Shown: positions 43,400 to 57,220, counted from the stretch's first letter. The stretch is DNA of 64,000 bases from Scylla paramamosain (GCF_035594125.1 NC_087185.1:14161664-14225663), one strand, 5' to 3'. A program made the numbers and translations. The notes: generated from the letters alone by a model not told the origin.

Positions 43400-43488
43400 T
43401 CACCGGACGCGGCAGGTGTGGGAATCGGCCACTTTCCCATCATTTCCCTGCAAACACCTGGGATTGTAAGCCTCAGAGCCGAGATTAC
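43400..43488 (-). CDS. Candidate 3'-terminal exon, unknown product
   Basis: On the minus strand a strong pyrimidine-rich acceptor (CCTCATCGTGCCTCGTCCTTCAG) ends just before 43488. After two split bases an open frame of 28 codons, NLGSEAYNPRCLQGNDGKVA then DSHTCRVR, reaches TGA at 43400-43402. CCG|GTGATA just before the stop could instead be a weak donor. Two cysteines; no family recognised. No poly(A) signal close downstream. Confidence 0.25.
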
Positions 43489-43929
43489 CTGAAGGACGAG
43501 GCACGATGAGGTAATGGGGCCAGGTGAGCAGTGTGATGAGTCTAGGATCAAACTCCCTCACGCTGGATCAATATCACCAGTAGTGAGTCGGACGCCCTAA
43601 ATGTTCTCTCCTTCACTTCCTCCTCCTCCTCCTTTACCATCCTTCCTTCCATCCTCCTCCTCCTCCTCCTTCTTCCCCCTCAGAACAAACACCCCACGGG
43701 ACGAGAATCAAGTTTTCAGGAATAGAGAAAAGTTTTGTTTCATTGTGTGCCCTTCATAAACACCCCACACCCTTCGCTGGCCAGGAGGCGCCACTGACTC
43801 ACGAGACAAGGAACACCAAACACTGACGCAGGGAAGAGTAGTGGCGTGTCAACTGCCTAATTCCGCGCGTCAGGTTAAGAGAGAGACATTAGGGGGGAGA
43901 CTCAGCTAAATATTCAGTGTTGCTTCTTC
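43489..43929. other. Spacer with CTC-rich tract
   Basis: (CTC)n words at 43615-43675; otherwise mixed; no gene. Confidence 0.4.
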
Positions 43930-44560
43930 ATGCTCGCCACCACCAAGACTGTAATGCCCCGACGGCGCCCCACCCAGGCCGGCAGGAGGCGCCTCGCAGC
44001 ACAGGGTGGAGTTCCAATCACCAGGGCGACGGCCAGAACCTTCCCTCACGCCCGCACCGTCAGGAGGTGGGCTGGGGCGGCCGTGGGTGCCTACCTGGGC
44101 GGTGAGAGGACGGGAGTGCCACGCCCCTTACCTAACACCGCCCCGCCGCGACGCCCTCCCCGCCAGCACCAGAGGGAGGGCGGGTCCAGCTCACGTCTTG
44201 AGGGGCGTAAGGGAGCGTGACCCAATAACTGAGGTCACCCATGTGTCGTCCAGAGGGCCAGCACCACAACTACCACCAACACCACATCACTACTAACTGC
44301 CCCTCTCACACACACATTTCCTCTCATCAAATATATACTTCAATCAGGGGGCACCGCAGGCTCGGGGCGTCTCCACAGCCACACCAGGGGCGCCACAGCC
44401 AGGCAACAACACCTGTAATCAGCCGCTAAGACTCAGGGAGCGGTAAGCGCGCACCTTGACTCGCACGAACACCTTGACCACACACTCTGTGCCACGCGCC
44501 CCAGCCCTTCCTCGCAGCGCTCGTACCGCCCCGCTCGCTCGCTGCCAGACGCCGCTACAA
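43900..44560. other. GC/CpG-rich patch
   Basis: The most GC-rich stretch of the window, densest at 43,950-44,210 and 44,480-44,550. All three plus frames and some minus frames are open over 43.9-44.3 kb, an effect of low A/T content, which weakens any single ORF call. Splice-donor-like words occur on both strands (GGTGAGAG at 44,101 plus; CAGGTAGGC at about 44,097 and AGGTAAGGG at about 44,135 minus). Confidence 0.5.
43930..44101 (+). CDS. Candidate arginine-rich first exon, unknown
   Basis: ATG at 43930 opens 57 codons ending at G|GTGAGAG. It starts MLATTKTVMPRRRPTQAGRR and ends TVRRWAGAAVGAYLG: strongly basic with a short hydrophobic end, so a presequence-like or DNA-binding N-terminus is conceivable. 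No family recognised. The GC-rich context opens several frames, so chance is likely. Confidence 0.2.
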
Positions 44561-45084
44561 CACTTCACAACGAAACACTCGCAGATCAATAGTGAAAATG
44601 CCATAAAGACGTACGTGTGTGTTTCTCAAATAGTGCAAGCGAAGTGGAACCAGATGCAATTAACCCTGAAAATTGAAAAAAGGGAAACAACAAGTTCACA
44701 GATAGGAGAATAAACAAATCGATAAAATACTCAAGGGGATCCACGCGCCACATTTAACTACATGTGAAACTGAGGCTCACGAATGTTTTACGAGGACGAA
44801 ACAGAAACTCACTCACAGAATTACACCAGTACCACCAGCAGGAACGGACTGAAATGTGAGGGCAACACCCGCACGGAAGAAAACAACACTGCAACCGTTA
44901 CTCAATTTGTTTTCACTGGAGAGAACAAAAGAAAACAAGCTACTTACTGATCAGAGAACGAGGCTGGAACGGATAAGAAGAGGGAGGAGGAGGACAAGGA
45001 ACAGGACGAGGAGGAGGAGGAAGAGGAACAGAAGAAGAAAAACAGGCTCTGGTAAAAGTGGCCGTGGTGATAATAGGAATGGTA
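44561..45084. other. Unique spacer
   Basis: Mixed, becoming GAGGA/AAGAAGA-rich from 44,980; no gene. Confidence 0.4.
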
Positions 45085-45175
45085 GAGGAGGAGGAGGAGG
45101 AGGAGGAGGAGGAGGAGGAGGAGGAGGAGGAGGAGGAGGAGGAGGAGGAGGAGGAGGAGGAGGAGGAAGAGGAGG
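45085..45175. repeat. (AGG)30 microsatellite
   Basis: 91 bp, flanked left by AACAGAAGAAGAAA-type purine sequence like the compound loci at 52.6, 57.3 and 60.1 kb. Confidence 0.97.
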
Positions 45176-45805
45176 ACATGGGCGACGACTACGAAAACAC
45201 CAAACAGAGGAAGAGAAAGAGAAAAAGAGAAAAAGACAAAAAAAAGATTAAATATCGAAAAGATACGAAAAAAAACAACAAACAACAAACAAAACAACGC
45301 ACAACACAAAATACGAAAAAATAAATAAAAATAAATAAACAAATAAAACAACTAAACCCAATAAATCGAAATAACATTAAAGGTAAAAAAGAAACGACAC
45401 TAAATCGATAACCAGTAAATAAACAAACCAATCAAATGCATCCAACGTACCCGGACCTTCTCATGAATTTGCCCCAGATCACCAATGGGAGGATGATAAA
45501 CTGATGCATTTAAATATAGAGGCAAAGGGAAGTTGAAATGCCAAAGGAGGAAGAATTTGTCGATACTAGAGCCTCCCCCCACCACCACCACCACACACTG
45601 TTCGCTCCATTACTTCTCCGTGTTCTCCTCTCAAGACGAATGATGATTTACTCTTTGATTTAAATAAGGAAACTCTGGCAATGTTCCCCTATTTGTCCTG
45701 CTGAGCTTCTGTTGGGGATGCAATGGCGGGGGGAAGGTGGGGGGTATTTTCTCATCCTTTCTCTTGATTTGCTTTCCCTTTCGTGATTTATTCTCTCGTT
45801 TTCTC
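45176..45805. other. A-rich then mixed spacer
   Basis: AAACAACAAACAA-type runs to 45,350; no gene. Confidence 0.4.
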
Positions 45806-46699
45806 TACTACTACTACTACTACTACTAATTCCTTTTCCGATTTTCGTTTTTTTTTTTTTAGCTTATTTTCCCTTCCTCCACTTCTCTCATTATTTTTTC
45901 CTTGTTTTCTTCTTATCCCTTCTTCCTATCGTCTACTAATTTCTTTCCTTTTTATTATTATTTCTTTTTAGGTTATTTTCTTCCATTCCTCCTCCTCCTC
46001 CTCCCCTTCCCAATTATCATCCCTTTTTCTGTATCTTCTTTTTCTCTTCTTCTTATCCTCTTTTTCTAATTTCTTTTTTTTTCCTTTCCCAGCCTTATTC
46101 CTTTCTTTTATTTGAGATCTTTGTTTTTCTTGTTTTCTTTTTCATAGCTTTCTTCTTTTCCCTCTTCCTCTTCGATTTTCATTCCTTTCCTTGTCTTCTC
46201 CTTCCCCTCTTCTTATTCAACTCAGCTTTTTTTTCTTTTCTTTAGCTTTCTTTTCCTCCATTTTTAATTTTCATTTATTGATTGTCTTCTTTTTTTGTCC
46301 TCTTTTCCCTCCTCCTCCTCCTCCTCAATTCTCATTTCATATCTTGTTTTCTTTTTCCTAACCTTTCTTTCCATCTTTCTTCACCTCCTCCCCCTTTCTC
46401 AATCCTTCCTTCTTCGTTCTCGCTCTTCTAATCTTTCTCTTCCCTCGTTTTCTCCGTTACATCTCGCCCGTCTCTTTCTTGTTCTTGTTAACCTCCTCCT
46501 CCTCCTTCTCCTCCTCCTCCTCCTTGTCCCCTTTCCTTTTGTTGATATACACACCTTATGTAATATTTCCGCCCATCTTGTTCTCTACCTCACCCTTTCC
46601 GTTTTCTTTTTTTCTTAGCCTCCTCTTTTTGAACTTCTGCTCCTGTTGCCCCTTCATTTTTCTTGATATATTAACGTTTCCTATCCTTCTTTTCCTTCA
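45806..46699. repeat. Pyrimidine-rich degenerate repeat with (ACT)7
   Basis: (ACT)7 at 45806-45828, then TTTTCTTCC/TCCTCC-rich DNA. Blocks such as TTTCTTTTTTTTCCTTTCC and CTTCCCCTCTTCTTAT recur. Long Ser/Phe/Leu frames are compositional. Confidence 0.6.
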
Positions 46700-47115
46700 G
46701 TTTTTTTTTCCCAACTCTCATTCTTCTCTTTCCTGTTCTTTATCTTTTCCTGAATTTTTCTTCCTCTTCCTGTTATCTCATCTCCTTTCTTGATATGTTA
46801 CATATTTTTATCTTTATTTTTCATCAGTTCATTCTTTTTCTCCGACTTCCATTCTCCTCTTTCCTGTTCTTCATCTTTTCCTGAACTCCTCTTCCTCCTC
46901 CTTCTTTTGTTGTATCTTCTCTTTTCTTATCCTTTTTCTATCCGTTCATTCTTTTCTCCAATTTCTTTTCTTCTCTTTCCTGTTCTTCATATTTTCTCCA
47001 ACTCCTCTTCCTCTTCCTTCTCCCCCTGTTGTCCCTTCCCTTTTCGTATCCTTCTTCTCTATCGGTTCATTCTTTTCTCCGACTTCTACTGTTCTCCTTT
47101 ATGTTCTTCACTTCA
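46700..47115. repeat. ~115-130-bp tandem array in pyrimidine-rich DNA
   Basis: TCCTGTTCTTCATCTTTTCC recurs at about 46733, 46863, 46978 and 47099, followed by TGAACTCCTCTTCCTCC and preceded by TCATTCTTTTCTCCGACTTC. Confidence 0.85.
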
Positions 47116-47160
47116 CCACCACCACCATCGCCTCCTCCTCCTCCTCCTGCTCTTCTCGTA

Positions 47161-47430
47161 AAGTGCCCAGTGTTGATAATTGCCACACAAGTCTAAGTCA
47201 TCTCACGTCTGTTCTTTACTATCTCTCTCCCCTTCTGCCATTGTCGCCTATACACACACACACACCCACACACACTTTACGGTGTTCCCGCGTCCCCTCC
47301 TTAGCTCAGTGGCCACTACTGGCGTTCCCCGGGGTGCGTGTCCTGTCTACTTTGTCCCACGCGCACCCTCAGGAACTCTCATAAATCTACTCTATTACGC
47401 TAGTTCATCACACCCTCAATTGTAAAGCTA
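47161..47430. other. Mixed segment with (CA)n
   Basis: Short interrupted (CA)n at 47250-47275; no gene supported. Confidence 0.4.
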
Positions 47431-48055
47431 AGGTGTGAGCAGCGATCTGAGTGTTTGGTGAGGGTTTTACGAGGTTAAGGGTGAAGTAAGGAAGGAATGG
47501 GGTAGTGAATGGGTTGTGGGGTTCTGTGGAATGGAGGAATATGGGTGATTAGGAATTAAAAGCAAGTAAAGGGACTGTCTCGGTGTGGGTGATGTGAGTG
47601 GTGTGGTGATGGGATGTGCTACGATAGGAAGGAGAAAGGAATGGGAGAGGAAATGGTATCTTGAATGGTGGAAGAATACTTGGAGTGGTGTAGCATGGAA
47701 GGCATTTGGAGTGTTGTAAGGTGGGAGAAATATTTAAAGTGGTGTAGCATGGGAGATACATTTTGTAAGAGTGTATGTAGCATGGGTGTTTATTGTGGTG
47801 TAGAAAGGAAGAAACAAGTGATACGGAATAAAAAGAGAACCTGATGGAAAGTATAGCGTGTGAGAGGGAGGCAGAAAGGAAGGCAAAGGAAGTGATTAGG
47901 AGGGAGGGAGGAAGTGAAAGGGAAGAAGGGAGAGGGAAGGAAAGGGAGAAAGTGAGATGAAGGGAGAGAAAGGAAGGCAGAGGGAGGAAGTGAGAGGGAG
48001 GAATGGAGAGGGAAGAAGGGATAATGAGATGAGAAATGTGGGTAGTGACAATGAA
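47431..48055. repeat. G/A-rich minisatellite region
   Basis: TGGTGTAGCATGGRAGRYA recurs near 47690 and 47742, with a related GTGTATGTAGCATGGGTG near 47771; the spacing suggests units near 30-50 bp. From 47,860 GAGGGAGGAAGTGARAGGGA units repeat. Confidence 0.75.
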
Positions 48056-48244
48056 ACACGTCTTAACTTAACAGAAAAACATAAAACATTTCTAGTAAAT
48101 AATACTGCATAGATAAAAAAAAAAAAAAAAAGTCATTACCATCACTGTCAAAACTTAACTTTCAAAACCCACCAAATCAATCCACAAAAAACAATAATAA
48201 CAGCGACGTAATAACACACAACAGAATAATCAGTGTTACGCGAA

Positions 48245-48385
48245 GAATACAATAGGGGCAGTTTTCAGAGGCCATAGGAAATGTTTAGTTGTGAAACATG
48301 AAAACACCATTAAAAGCACCAGTCACTTCCACTAGATCCTATCCAAGTAAGGTATCTTCGTTAAACTGCCAGTATGTCAGAATGA
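48245..48385 (-). mobile_element. Degenerate MITE family remnant
   Basis: GTTTTCAGAGGCCATAGGAA, AAAACACCATTAAAAGCACC and GTCACTTCCACTAGATCC parallel TTTTTCAAAGGCCACAGAGA, AAAACACCCTTAAAACCAGC and GTCACTTCAACTAGAGCC of the 20-22 kb copies. The ends are not recognisable. Confidence 0.5.
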
Positions 48386-48439
48386 GACGAATACAATTCA
48401 GTAACAATAGCAAACTGTGATGGACGAGAAATACTTGGC

Positions 48440-49000
48440 ATGGGTATCAAGATAGTGAAGGACAGTAGTGGCCAGATGTGGATTAATCTGCCACACTTAT
48501 TTCTATCTCTCTCAATCTCAAGAAAAGATGAAGAACAGGAAAGAGGAGAATGACAGCTGGAGGAAGGAATAAACTGATGGAAAAGGCTTGTTATCTCATA
48601 GTTTAGTACAGTAATAGTTGTAACCTTACCAATTTGTACTGCATTTAGCCTGTTTTCTCAATACAAGTTTTCTTATATCCTTAGTCTAGTACAGTCGGGA
48701 TCAGGGGTGGAAGAAATCTGTCACAAGTACTTCTATTTCTCTCGACCTTAAGTCTTCCATCTCAGAATTTAGTACAGTGAGGGTCAGAAGTGTAATAAAT
48801 CTACCACACCCATTTCTCTTTCTCTCATTATTAAGTGCTGTCACTTCCTTAGAGTCTAGTACAACAGTGGTCAGAAATGTAGCAACCTGCCTCACCTACT
48901 GCTATTTGTACTCAATATTTAGTCCTCTTATTTCCTTACTAGTACAGTGAAGGTCAGAAGTGTGAAAACCTGTCTCACTTCTCTTTCCCTCAATATCGTC
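48440..49000. repeat. ~85-bp tandem array, about five units
   Basis: AGTACAGTGAGGGTCAGAAG-type anchors at about 48465, 48688, 48772, 48859 and 48943, followed by AATCTRCCACACC and TTTCTCTCAATNTTAAGTC. The last four are regularly spaced at 84-87 bp. Confidence 0.9.
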
Positions 49001-49777
<777 letters not shown>

Positions 49778-49853
49778 CTGACGGAGAAAAAGGACTAATT
49801 AGGAGGAAAGGTGAGAGAAACACGTGTACTGGGAGATTTCTTGGAAGGACCTG

Positions 49854-51328
<1,475 letters not shown>

Positions 51329-51410
51329 CCCGGAAACCCCAGCATTAAGTCACCCAACCTCCCCAACTCTCCCCCCGCCTCCCCAACACTCCCCAGCACA
51401 TTGACTTACA

Positions 51411-51416
<6 letters not shown>

Positions 51417-51485
<69 letters not shown>
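51417..51485. repeat. (CT)34 microsatellite
   Basis: Perfect; complementary to the GA tracts 90 bp left and 46 bp right. Confidence 0.97.
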
Positions 51486-51487
<2 letters not shown>

Positions 51488-51528
51488 CCTCCTTGTGTTC
51501 TTATCAACAGTGAGTCCACAGCCAACAG

Positions 51529-51662
<134 letters not shown>

Positions 51663-51925
51663 TGCTTGAGCCTGAATGATGCAAGGCAACTTTAACTCTT
51701 ACACAGGCGAGGCTCACCAGCAGTATTGACATCCGCCGTTGACGAGCAGAGTGTTGGGCGTAGTAATCCCAGCCCCCTCCCCTCCCTCTCCCCCCATCTT
51801 CTCTCATCTCCCTCCCTCTTATCTCTCTCACCTGTCTCCTCCATCTCCCTTCCTCTTATTTCTTTAACATCCTTCCTTCTCCCCCTTCCAATCTATATTC
51901 CGTTTGATTTCGTTTGATTTGGTTG

Positions 51926-51927
<2 letters not shown>

Positions 51928-52021
<94 letters not shown>
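51928..52021. repeat. (TC)47 microsatellite
   Basis: Perfect 94-bp tract. Confidence 0.97.
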
Positions 52022-52022
<1 letters not shown>

Positions 52023-52083
52023 ACACGCTACAGTCCGTCATTTTGCATTTCTCGCTCGATTAACTATTTAATGAGGTGCATAA

Positions 52084-52134
52084 TACATACATACATACAT
52101 ACATACATACATACATACATACATACATACATAC
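52084..52134. repeat. (ATAC)n microsatellite
   Basis: About 12 perfect units. Confidence 0.97.
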
Positions 52135-52532
52135 CCACGCAGGAAACGAGAGGAAAGAGAAAAAAAGGGGAAAATAAGAAAAAAATAATTATAATGAGCA
52201 AAAAAAAAAAAATCTGAGAAAAAAATTGACGAAACATAATAAAGGTTAGGATTATCTGACAAAAACGAGAAAAAAATACACAAGGAGAAAACGTGATAGA
52301 AACAGTTACAGATGGGTCAGTGAGCTATGGAGAGGAGAAACAGGAAGGAAGAATGTAAGAGGAAAGCTGTGGAAGAAAGTTTAGCGTGTAGACTCTTCCA
52401 GGAAAACAAGGTTGGCAAAAATATCAATGGAACTTTAGAAAACGAGTTACCGAAAGAAAACGGAAGAGAAACGCAAGAAACAGGAAGACAAAACTTATGG
52501 AAGGGAAGTATAAGGGAACTGATATAAATGTG
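52135..52532. other. A-rich spacer
   Basis: A/G-biased; no gene. Confidence 0.5.
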
Positions 52533-52640
52533 GAGAAGAAGAACAAGAACAAGAACAAGAACAAGAACAAGAACAAGAACAAGAACAAGAAGAACAAGAA
52601 GAACAAGAACAAGAAGAACAAGACCAAGAAGAAGAATGTC

Positions 52641-52705
<65 letters not shown>

Positions 52706-52753
52706 GATAAGGAGGAGGAGGAGGAGGAGGAGGAGGAGGAGGAGGAGGAGGAA
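52533..52753. repeat. Compound (AAGAAC)n-(AAC)n-(AGG)n microsatellite
   Basis: AAGAAC hexamers with AAGAAGAAC variants to about 52634, (AAC)22 at 52640-52705, then (GGA)14 at 52711-52753. The same motif set recurs at 57.3, 60.1 and 62.0 kb. Confidence 0.97.
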
Positions 52754-52932
52754 CAGAAGGATGAAAAACGAGACGGGATAGTGGCCAAGGGGATACTATA
52801 AAAAAAAAAAAAAAGAAATTGAACTTGGATCATAAACCCTTCCAACTCCATCTAAACGGATTTTTCTCTTATAAAAGTTCCTGAAATCCTTGAAAGTAAC
52901 CTTGACCATCCTTCCTCTCTACTTCTACCTCC

Positions 52933-52963
<31 letters not shown>

Positions 52964-53228
52964 TCTCCTCCTCTTCCTTCTACCTTCGCGTGTTTCTACA
53001 GATTTTTCATGTCCGGGGGCGTTTCCTAAAGGCGGCACGGGGCGGGAAGGACAGAAGGGCAGTCAGGTCTTAGGAGAAGGATATGTATGGCCTCCTCAGT
53101 GACGGGTTCCTACCATGCAATCGTAGGGTCTTCTGGTATACTTATTTGTTTGTTTGTTTTATTTTTCTGTTGCCTTGTTTTCTTTGAGGTCGTGTGTAGT
53201 TGGGTATGTGTTTTGTTTTGTTTTGTTT

Positions 53229-53230
<2 letters not shown>
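52754..53230. other. Spacer with TCC-rich tract and a weak exon-like block
   Basis: A TCC/CTT tract ends in TTTCTACAG at about 52,999; the following plus frame (FSCPGAFPKGGTGREG...) stays open for about 33 codons to TGA at 53,102. No donor or family evidence, so not called. Confidence 0.3.

Positions 53231-53304
<74 letters not shown>
53231..53304. repeat. (CT)37 microsatellite
   Basis: Perfect 74-bp tract. Confidence 0.97.
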
Positions 53305-53307
<3 letters not shown>

Positions 53308-53559
53308 ATGGTCACCCGTTACAAACATTTTCGTTGCTAACTTTCTCCTTCACACAGTAGAAAACGGAGGAATTACATGGCTAACCCTAACTTACCTGAG
53401 ATCAATACTCACTCTTAAGGTCCAGTAATAAATGGCAAAATTATGAGTATTTCAGGCAATTAATTAGCATATCGTGTGAACTATAAAGGGGTCACTGTTT
53501 TAGTTTCGTAAAGCTGAAAATAAATACATAAAAAGAATACAAGCATTCTTAGTGATAAA

Positions 53560-54060
53560 CGTAATCGAATATTGATAAAGAAAACGTGTCGAATTTAATA
53601 TGTTCAGGAAGAATCTTAGTTTTGTAATGAGAAAATAATAAGTCTGGTTATCTTACAAACATTCGTAGATATTAACGTGCTCACTGATAAAGAAAACGTG
53701 TGTCGAAACTAATATGTTAAGAGGAATCTGTTACAACGTGTGTCGAATTTGATATGTTAAGGAAAAATTTGAATCTTAGTTCCGTAATGCAAAAAAAAAT
53801 AATAATAAGTCTAGTTATCTTACAAACCTTCGTAAAAATAAATACTCGAACGTTAATAAAGGAAAAAAAATGTCTGGAACCTGATATATTAAGAAGGAAT
53901 TGTTACAACGTGTGTCGAATTTGGTAAGTTAAGAAAAAATATGAACCTAAACTTTGTAATACGAAAAAAAAAGTGATTATTTTACAAACGTTCGTAAAGA
54001 TTTATGTATTCGAACACTGATAGAAAAAAATCTGAAATCTGATAAGTTAAAGAAGAATCG
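53560..54060. repeat. ~170-bp higher-order tandem array
   Basis: AACGTGTGTCGAATTTGATATGTTAAG-like words recur in pairs: about 53694/53733 and 53868/53907 (period 174 bp), with further copies at 53581 and 54030. Between them TCTTAGTTYYGTAATG and AGTCTRGTTATCTTACAAAC repeat. Confidence 0.85.
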
Positions 54061-54230
54061 GTTACAATATTCCCTACCAATAACAATTTGAAACATACAA
54101 CAACCAAGAAAATTATAAATATTCAAGTCTGTCCGAGTATGTCCGTACAAAGACCACAGCAAAAGGCGGAGCAACCCAGAGCATCGACTAATGACACACA
54201 CAGAACAGTAACACGCAAAGGCTGACTAGA

Positions 54231-54232
<2 letters not shown>

Positions 54233-54321
<89 letters not shown>
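54233..54321. repeat. (CT)44 microsatellite
   Basis: Perfect 89-bp tract. Confidence 0.97.
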
Positions 54322-54325
<4 letters not shown>

Positions 54326-54425
54326 GGCTATTTCTCTCTCGCGTGGGCCTGTTTGTTTATCTGGCAACTGTTCACCCAATTGGTCACATCTGGGAAGTAG
54401 CAGTAGAAGTAAACAAACAAGCGCC

Positions 54426-54507
54426 ATCTGGACGGAGTGTCACTAACGATATCTGGGGCGGAGTGTCACGAAGGATATCTGGGGCGGAGTGTCACGAAGG
54501 ATATCTA
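54426..54507. repeat. 26-bp minisatellite, three units
   Basis: ATCTGG(GG/A)CGGAGTGTCAC plus GAAGGAT/TAACGAT repeated three times, the last two identical, so the most recent step is young. Confidence 0.95.
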
Positions 54508-54639
54508 TTCACGGGGAAGTCATTTGGAAGATGTTTCGTTATCTCAGTTCTCGCCCTCCTTCCCTCATCTTGAAAGAACGATTATATAACATCCGCGTGC
54601 CACTTTATAAACAATCTCATCGTAAAGGTAAACACAAAC

Positions 54640-54683
54640 AGATTGCCTTTCTTACCTTCGACACGCAATGGTAAAACTCTCCC

Positions 54684-54765
<82 letters not shown>

Positions 54766-55075
54766 ACACGTAAGAACAATACAAATATGGTTTACTTAAT
54801 CTTCATACCCGAGAGCAAAACTTTCTCGGAACAAAATTAGACATGATACGTAAAATCATCAAAAAATACGGCTTACTTAACTTCCATGCTCGACAGCAGA
54901 ACTCTCCCTTTGAAGAATAGTTAGTCTTTCCAAGTAAAAACAATAGCAAATATGGCTTCCTAACTTCCATACCCGACAGCAAAACACTCCCTTTGAACAA
55001 AATTAAACTACGTAAAAAAAAAACCAGTGTGGCTTCCTTAAGTTTCATACCAGACGGCAAAACACTCTTGTATGA
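54640..55075. repeat. ~80-bp tandem array, five units
   Basis: GGCTTCCTTAACTTCCATAC, CCGACAGCAAAACACTCCCT and GAACAAAATTARAC recur near 54643, 54792, 54870, 54953 and 55031. The (AC)n at 54686 has expanded inside one unit. Confidence 0.9.
54686..54765. repeat. (AC)29 then poly-A
   Basis: (AC)n 54686-54744 followed by about 22 A. Confidence 0.97.
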
Positions 55076-55367
55076 AATTACCTAAGAGAAAAATTGCTTC
55101 CTTCAAGAAAAAAAATACACGAAAAATCTTTGGTACACGACGAGCAAGAACCACAAAACAGTTTCCAAAACACTCACCTTTGAAGCACCAGGGAACAAAA
55201 ACAATCAGGAATGGAGTAAACCGTAGAATAATCCTCCATGGCGTGAAATAAGCATGCACGAACCTCGCCCCTGGACAGAGAAAACGGACACGAGTCTGGA
55301 TATTGAAGGGGAAACTTCTGTAGGTTCACAAGGCGCCCAGGAGAGAGGCAAAGTTATGAGTACTCAC

Positions 55368-55463
55368 CACCTGGCCGACGTGCGCCACTTTGTCGATCTT
55401 CTGGTGTCCTTTGGAGGCGTTGGGGAAGAGGCCCTTGGCGGCATTGGGGTCTTGAAACGAAAA
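55368..55463 (-). CDS. Best candidate exon, minus strand, unknown protein
   Basis: On the minus strand ATCTTTTCCCCCCTCAG is a strong acceptor ending at 55464, and GTG|GTGAGTAC a strong donor after 55368. The 96 nt between are exactly 32 codons, phase 0 at both ends: FSFQDPNAAKGLFPNASKG then HQKIDKVAHVGQV. The composition is like a soluble protein and unlike the surrounding A-rich repeat; third positions are mostly G/C (GCC GCC AAG GGC CTC TTC CCC AAC). I do not recognise the family. The opposite strand is also open over 102 codons, but without supporting splice sites. The acceptor with the first ~10 exon bases is duplicated in tandem upstream (see 55,453-55,620). No adjoining exon could be connected with confidence. 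Confidence 0.45.
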
Positions 55464-56080
55464 CTGAGGGGGGAAAAGATAATGATTAAAAAGGGAAATG
55501 GAGATATACGTACAAGATTTATACCAATGAAACGAAAACTGAGGGGGAAAGACAATAATTAAAAAGGGAAATGGAGATATACGTACAAGATTTATACCAA
55601 TGAAACGAAAACTGGACGGGGTAATGCTTGTAGGTAGACGTTATCAGTAACAAAGGAAAATTATATAACTACAGGATATGTATTAATGAAATGAAAACTG
55701 CAGGGTATAAAAACCAGACGACATCATCATAAAGGAAAATGAGTATACATGTACAAGATTCATATCAGTGAAATGAAAACAGCAAGACAAAAGACAGACA
55801 ACATCAGCATCAGTTATCCCCTTTTTATTTCAGTTATGCTTTAATTTTTGGCGATAGTTTCTGATTCTGTTTGGGGAATGACACCTCAGTAGACCTTTTT
55901 TTTTCTTCTGATTTTGTTTCCTTTGGTCGATATCCCTCCTACATAAAAATAAATAAATAAATCGCAAAATGAGAATGTATGTGCAAGTCTTGTATCAGTG
56001 AGATGAAAACTGGAGACAAAGGACAGACGATATAAATGAAACGTAAAAAGAGAAGATATGTACAAGAAACTGAAGGAGAC
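55453..56080. repeat. ~75-bp tandem array that includes the exon's acceptor
   Basis: TGAAACGAAAACTGAGGGG, AATTAAAAAGGGAAATGGAG and ATACGTACAAGATTTATACC are repeated almost exactly: the TGAAACGAAAACTG word starts at 55453, 55528 and 55601 (periods 75 and 73). More diverged copies (GAAATGAAAACTGCAGG near 55690, GAAATGAAAACAGC near 55770, GAGATGAAAACTGG near 56000) reach 56,080. Confidence 0.9.
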
Positions 56081-57038
56081 GACAGACAGACAGATGAGTG
56101 AAGGAGAACAAGAGAAGATTTATACAGCTCTTTATAACACCAGTGCTTCAGTGGACTTGAAACCTTCAGTGAGCCTTTCTCTTCTACCTGTACCGCTTGA
56201 CCAGTGTTCCTCTTACGTAGTGTTAAAATATCGAAATAAATTACTAAAATAACATACAAAATAATACATATAAAAACGAATGTATGTAAATGTATAAAGG
56301 TAAAGGATGTATGACAAAAAGTGGGTGTTTCGTATTTATTTCCGCATTTTATTATCTCCTGTTTGTCAGTTCCGTTTTACATGTATAAATATTAATGCCA
56401 ATTATTGTATATCTCACCTCCTCGTTCACCATACAATAATATGTATTAATAAGTATATGGCTACAACATAACAGTATAATAACACTAACAATAACAATAA
56501 TACAAAGTTTCGCAGCGATTGGAATATATTATCTGAAGCGCGGGAAATAAAAAAAAAAAAGAAAAATACGATACATAAAATTAAAATGAGACGAAAATAA
56601 ATACATAAAATTGAAATAAGTTTTTTCTCCACTGAACAAGACACGTAACCTCAAAGACAACTACACTACAATAATGCAATAATAATCTCGCATCATCTGA
56701 AACGTTGAAAATTAAATAAAAAAAACGAGAGAGAAAAAAAAATCCCTAAAACTGAAATAAGACCGTGTTTTCCTGCACCAAACAAGACACGAAACCTCAA
56801 AAACCAACCAACCCAACCGGAAAAAAAGGGAAAGTAAAAAAAAAAAGTCACAGAAAACGAAGCAGCGAGTAACGGGCGATTCATATACACCAGGTGCATA
56901 TCGACAGGTATGGAGGGGGAGTTGGTATCGGGAGCTGAAGCGATGTATGAAGGAGTGACGGGAAGGGGTGAAGGGAAGAAGTGATGGGTGGGAGTGATGG
57001 GAGGGAAGGGGCCTATACCATACTGAAACCAACTGTAC
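56081..57038. other. Unique AT-rich sequence
   Basis: No gene recognised; one partial duplication (AATAAATACATAAAATTGAA, CAAGACACGWAACCTCAAA near 56590-56660 and 56780-56800). Confidence 0.5.
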
Positions 57039-57079
57039 CGGCATGTTTACTCTGCCGGAGCACGCGAAAGTCAAGGTCA
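57039..57079 (-). CDS. Candidate micro-exon, unknown
   Basis: Minus strand: acceptor CGACACTTTTTCCCATTCAG ends at 57080; the 41-nt block, read after two split bases, gives TLTFACSGRVNMP and ends CCG|GTACAGT. Acceptor strong, donor fair. The frame also stays open well past the donor. Confidence 0.15.
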
Positions 57080-57220
57080 CTGAATGGGAAAAAGTGTCGA
57101 GTGTTGATACAAAGGCGTGACTCGTGAATCAATGCAGAGTGAGGAGTTCTTATGGTGCTCCCTTAGCGTGCTGTGAGCTGCAAGACGACTGCTGATTTGA
57201 CAGATTGTGGTGGTGATGGC

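Noticed and set aside
52999..53102. Cys/Pro peptide FSCPGAFPKGG... as a chitin-binding-like exon
   Set aside because: Only one cysteine, no domain pattern, and the upstream pyrimidine tract is a degenerate TCC repeat.
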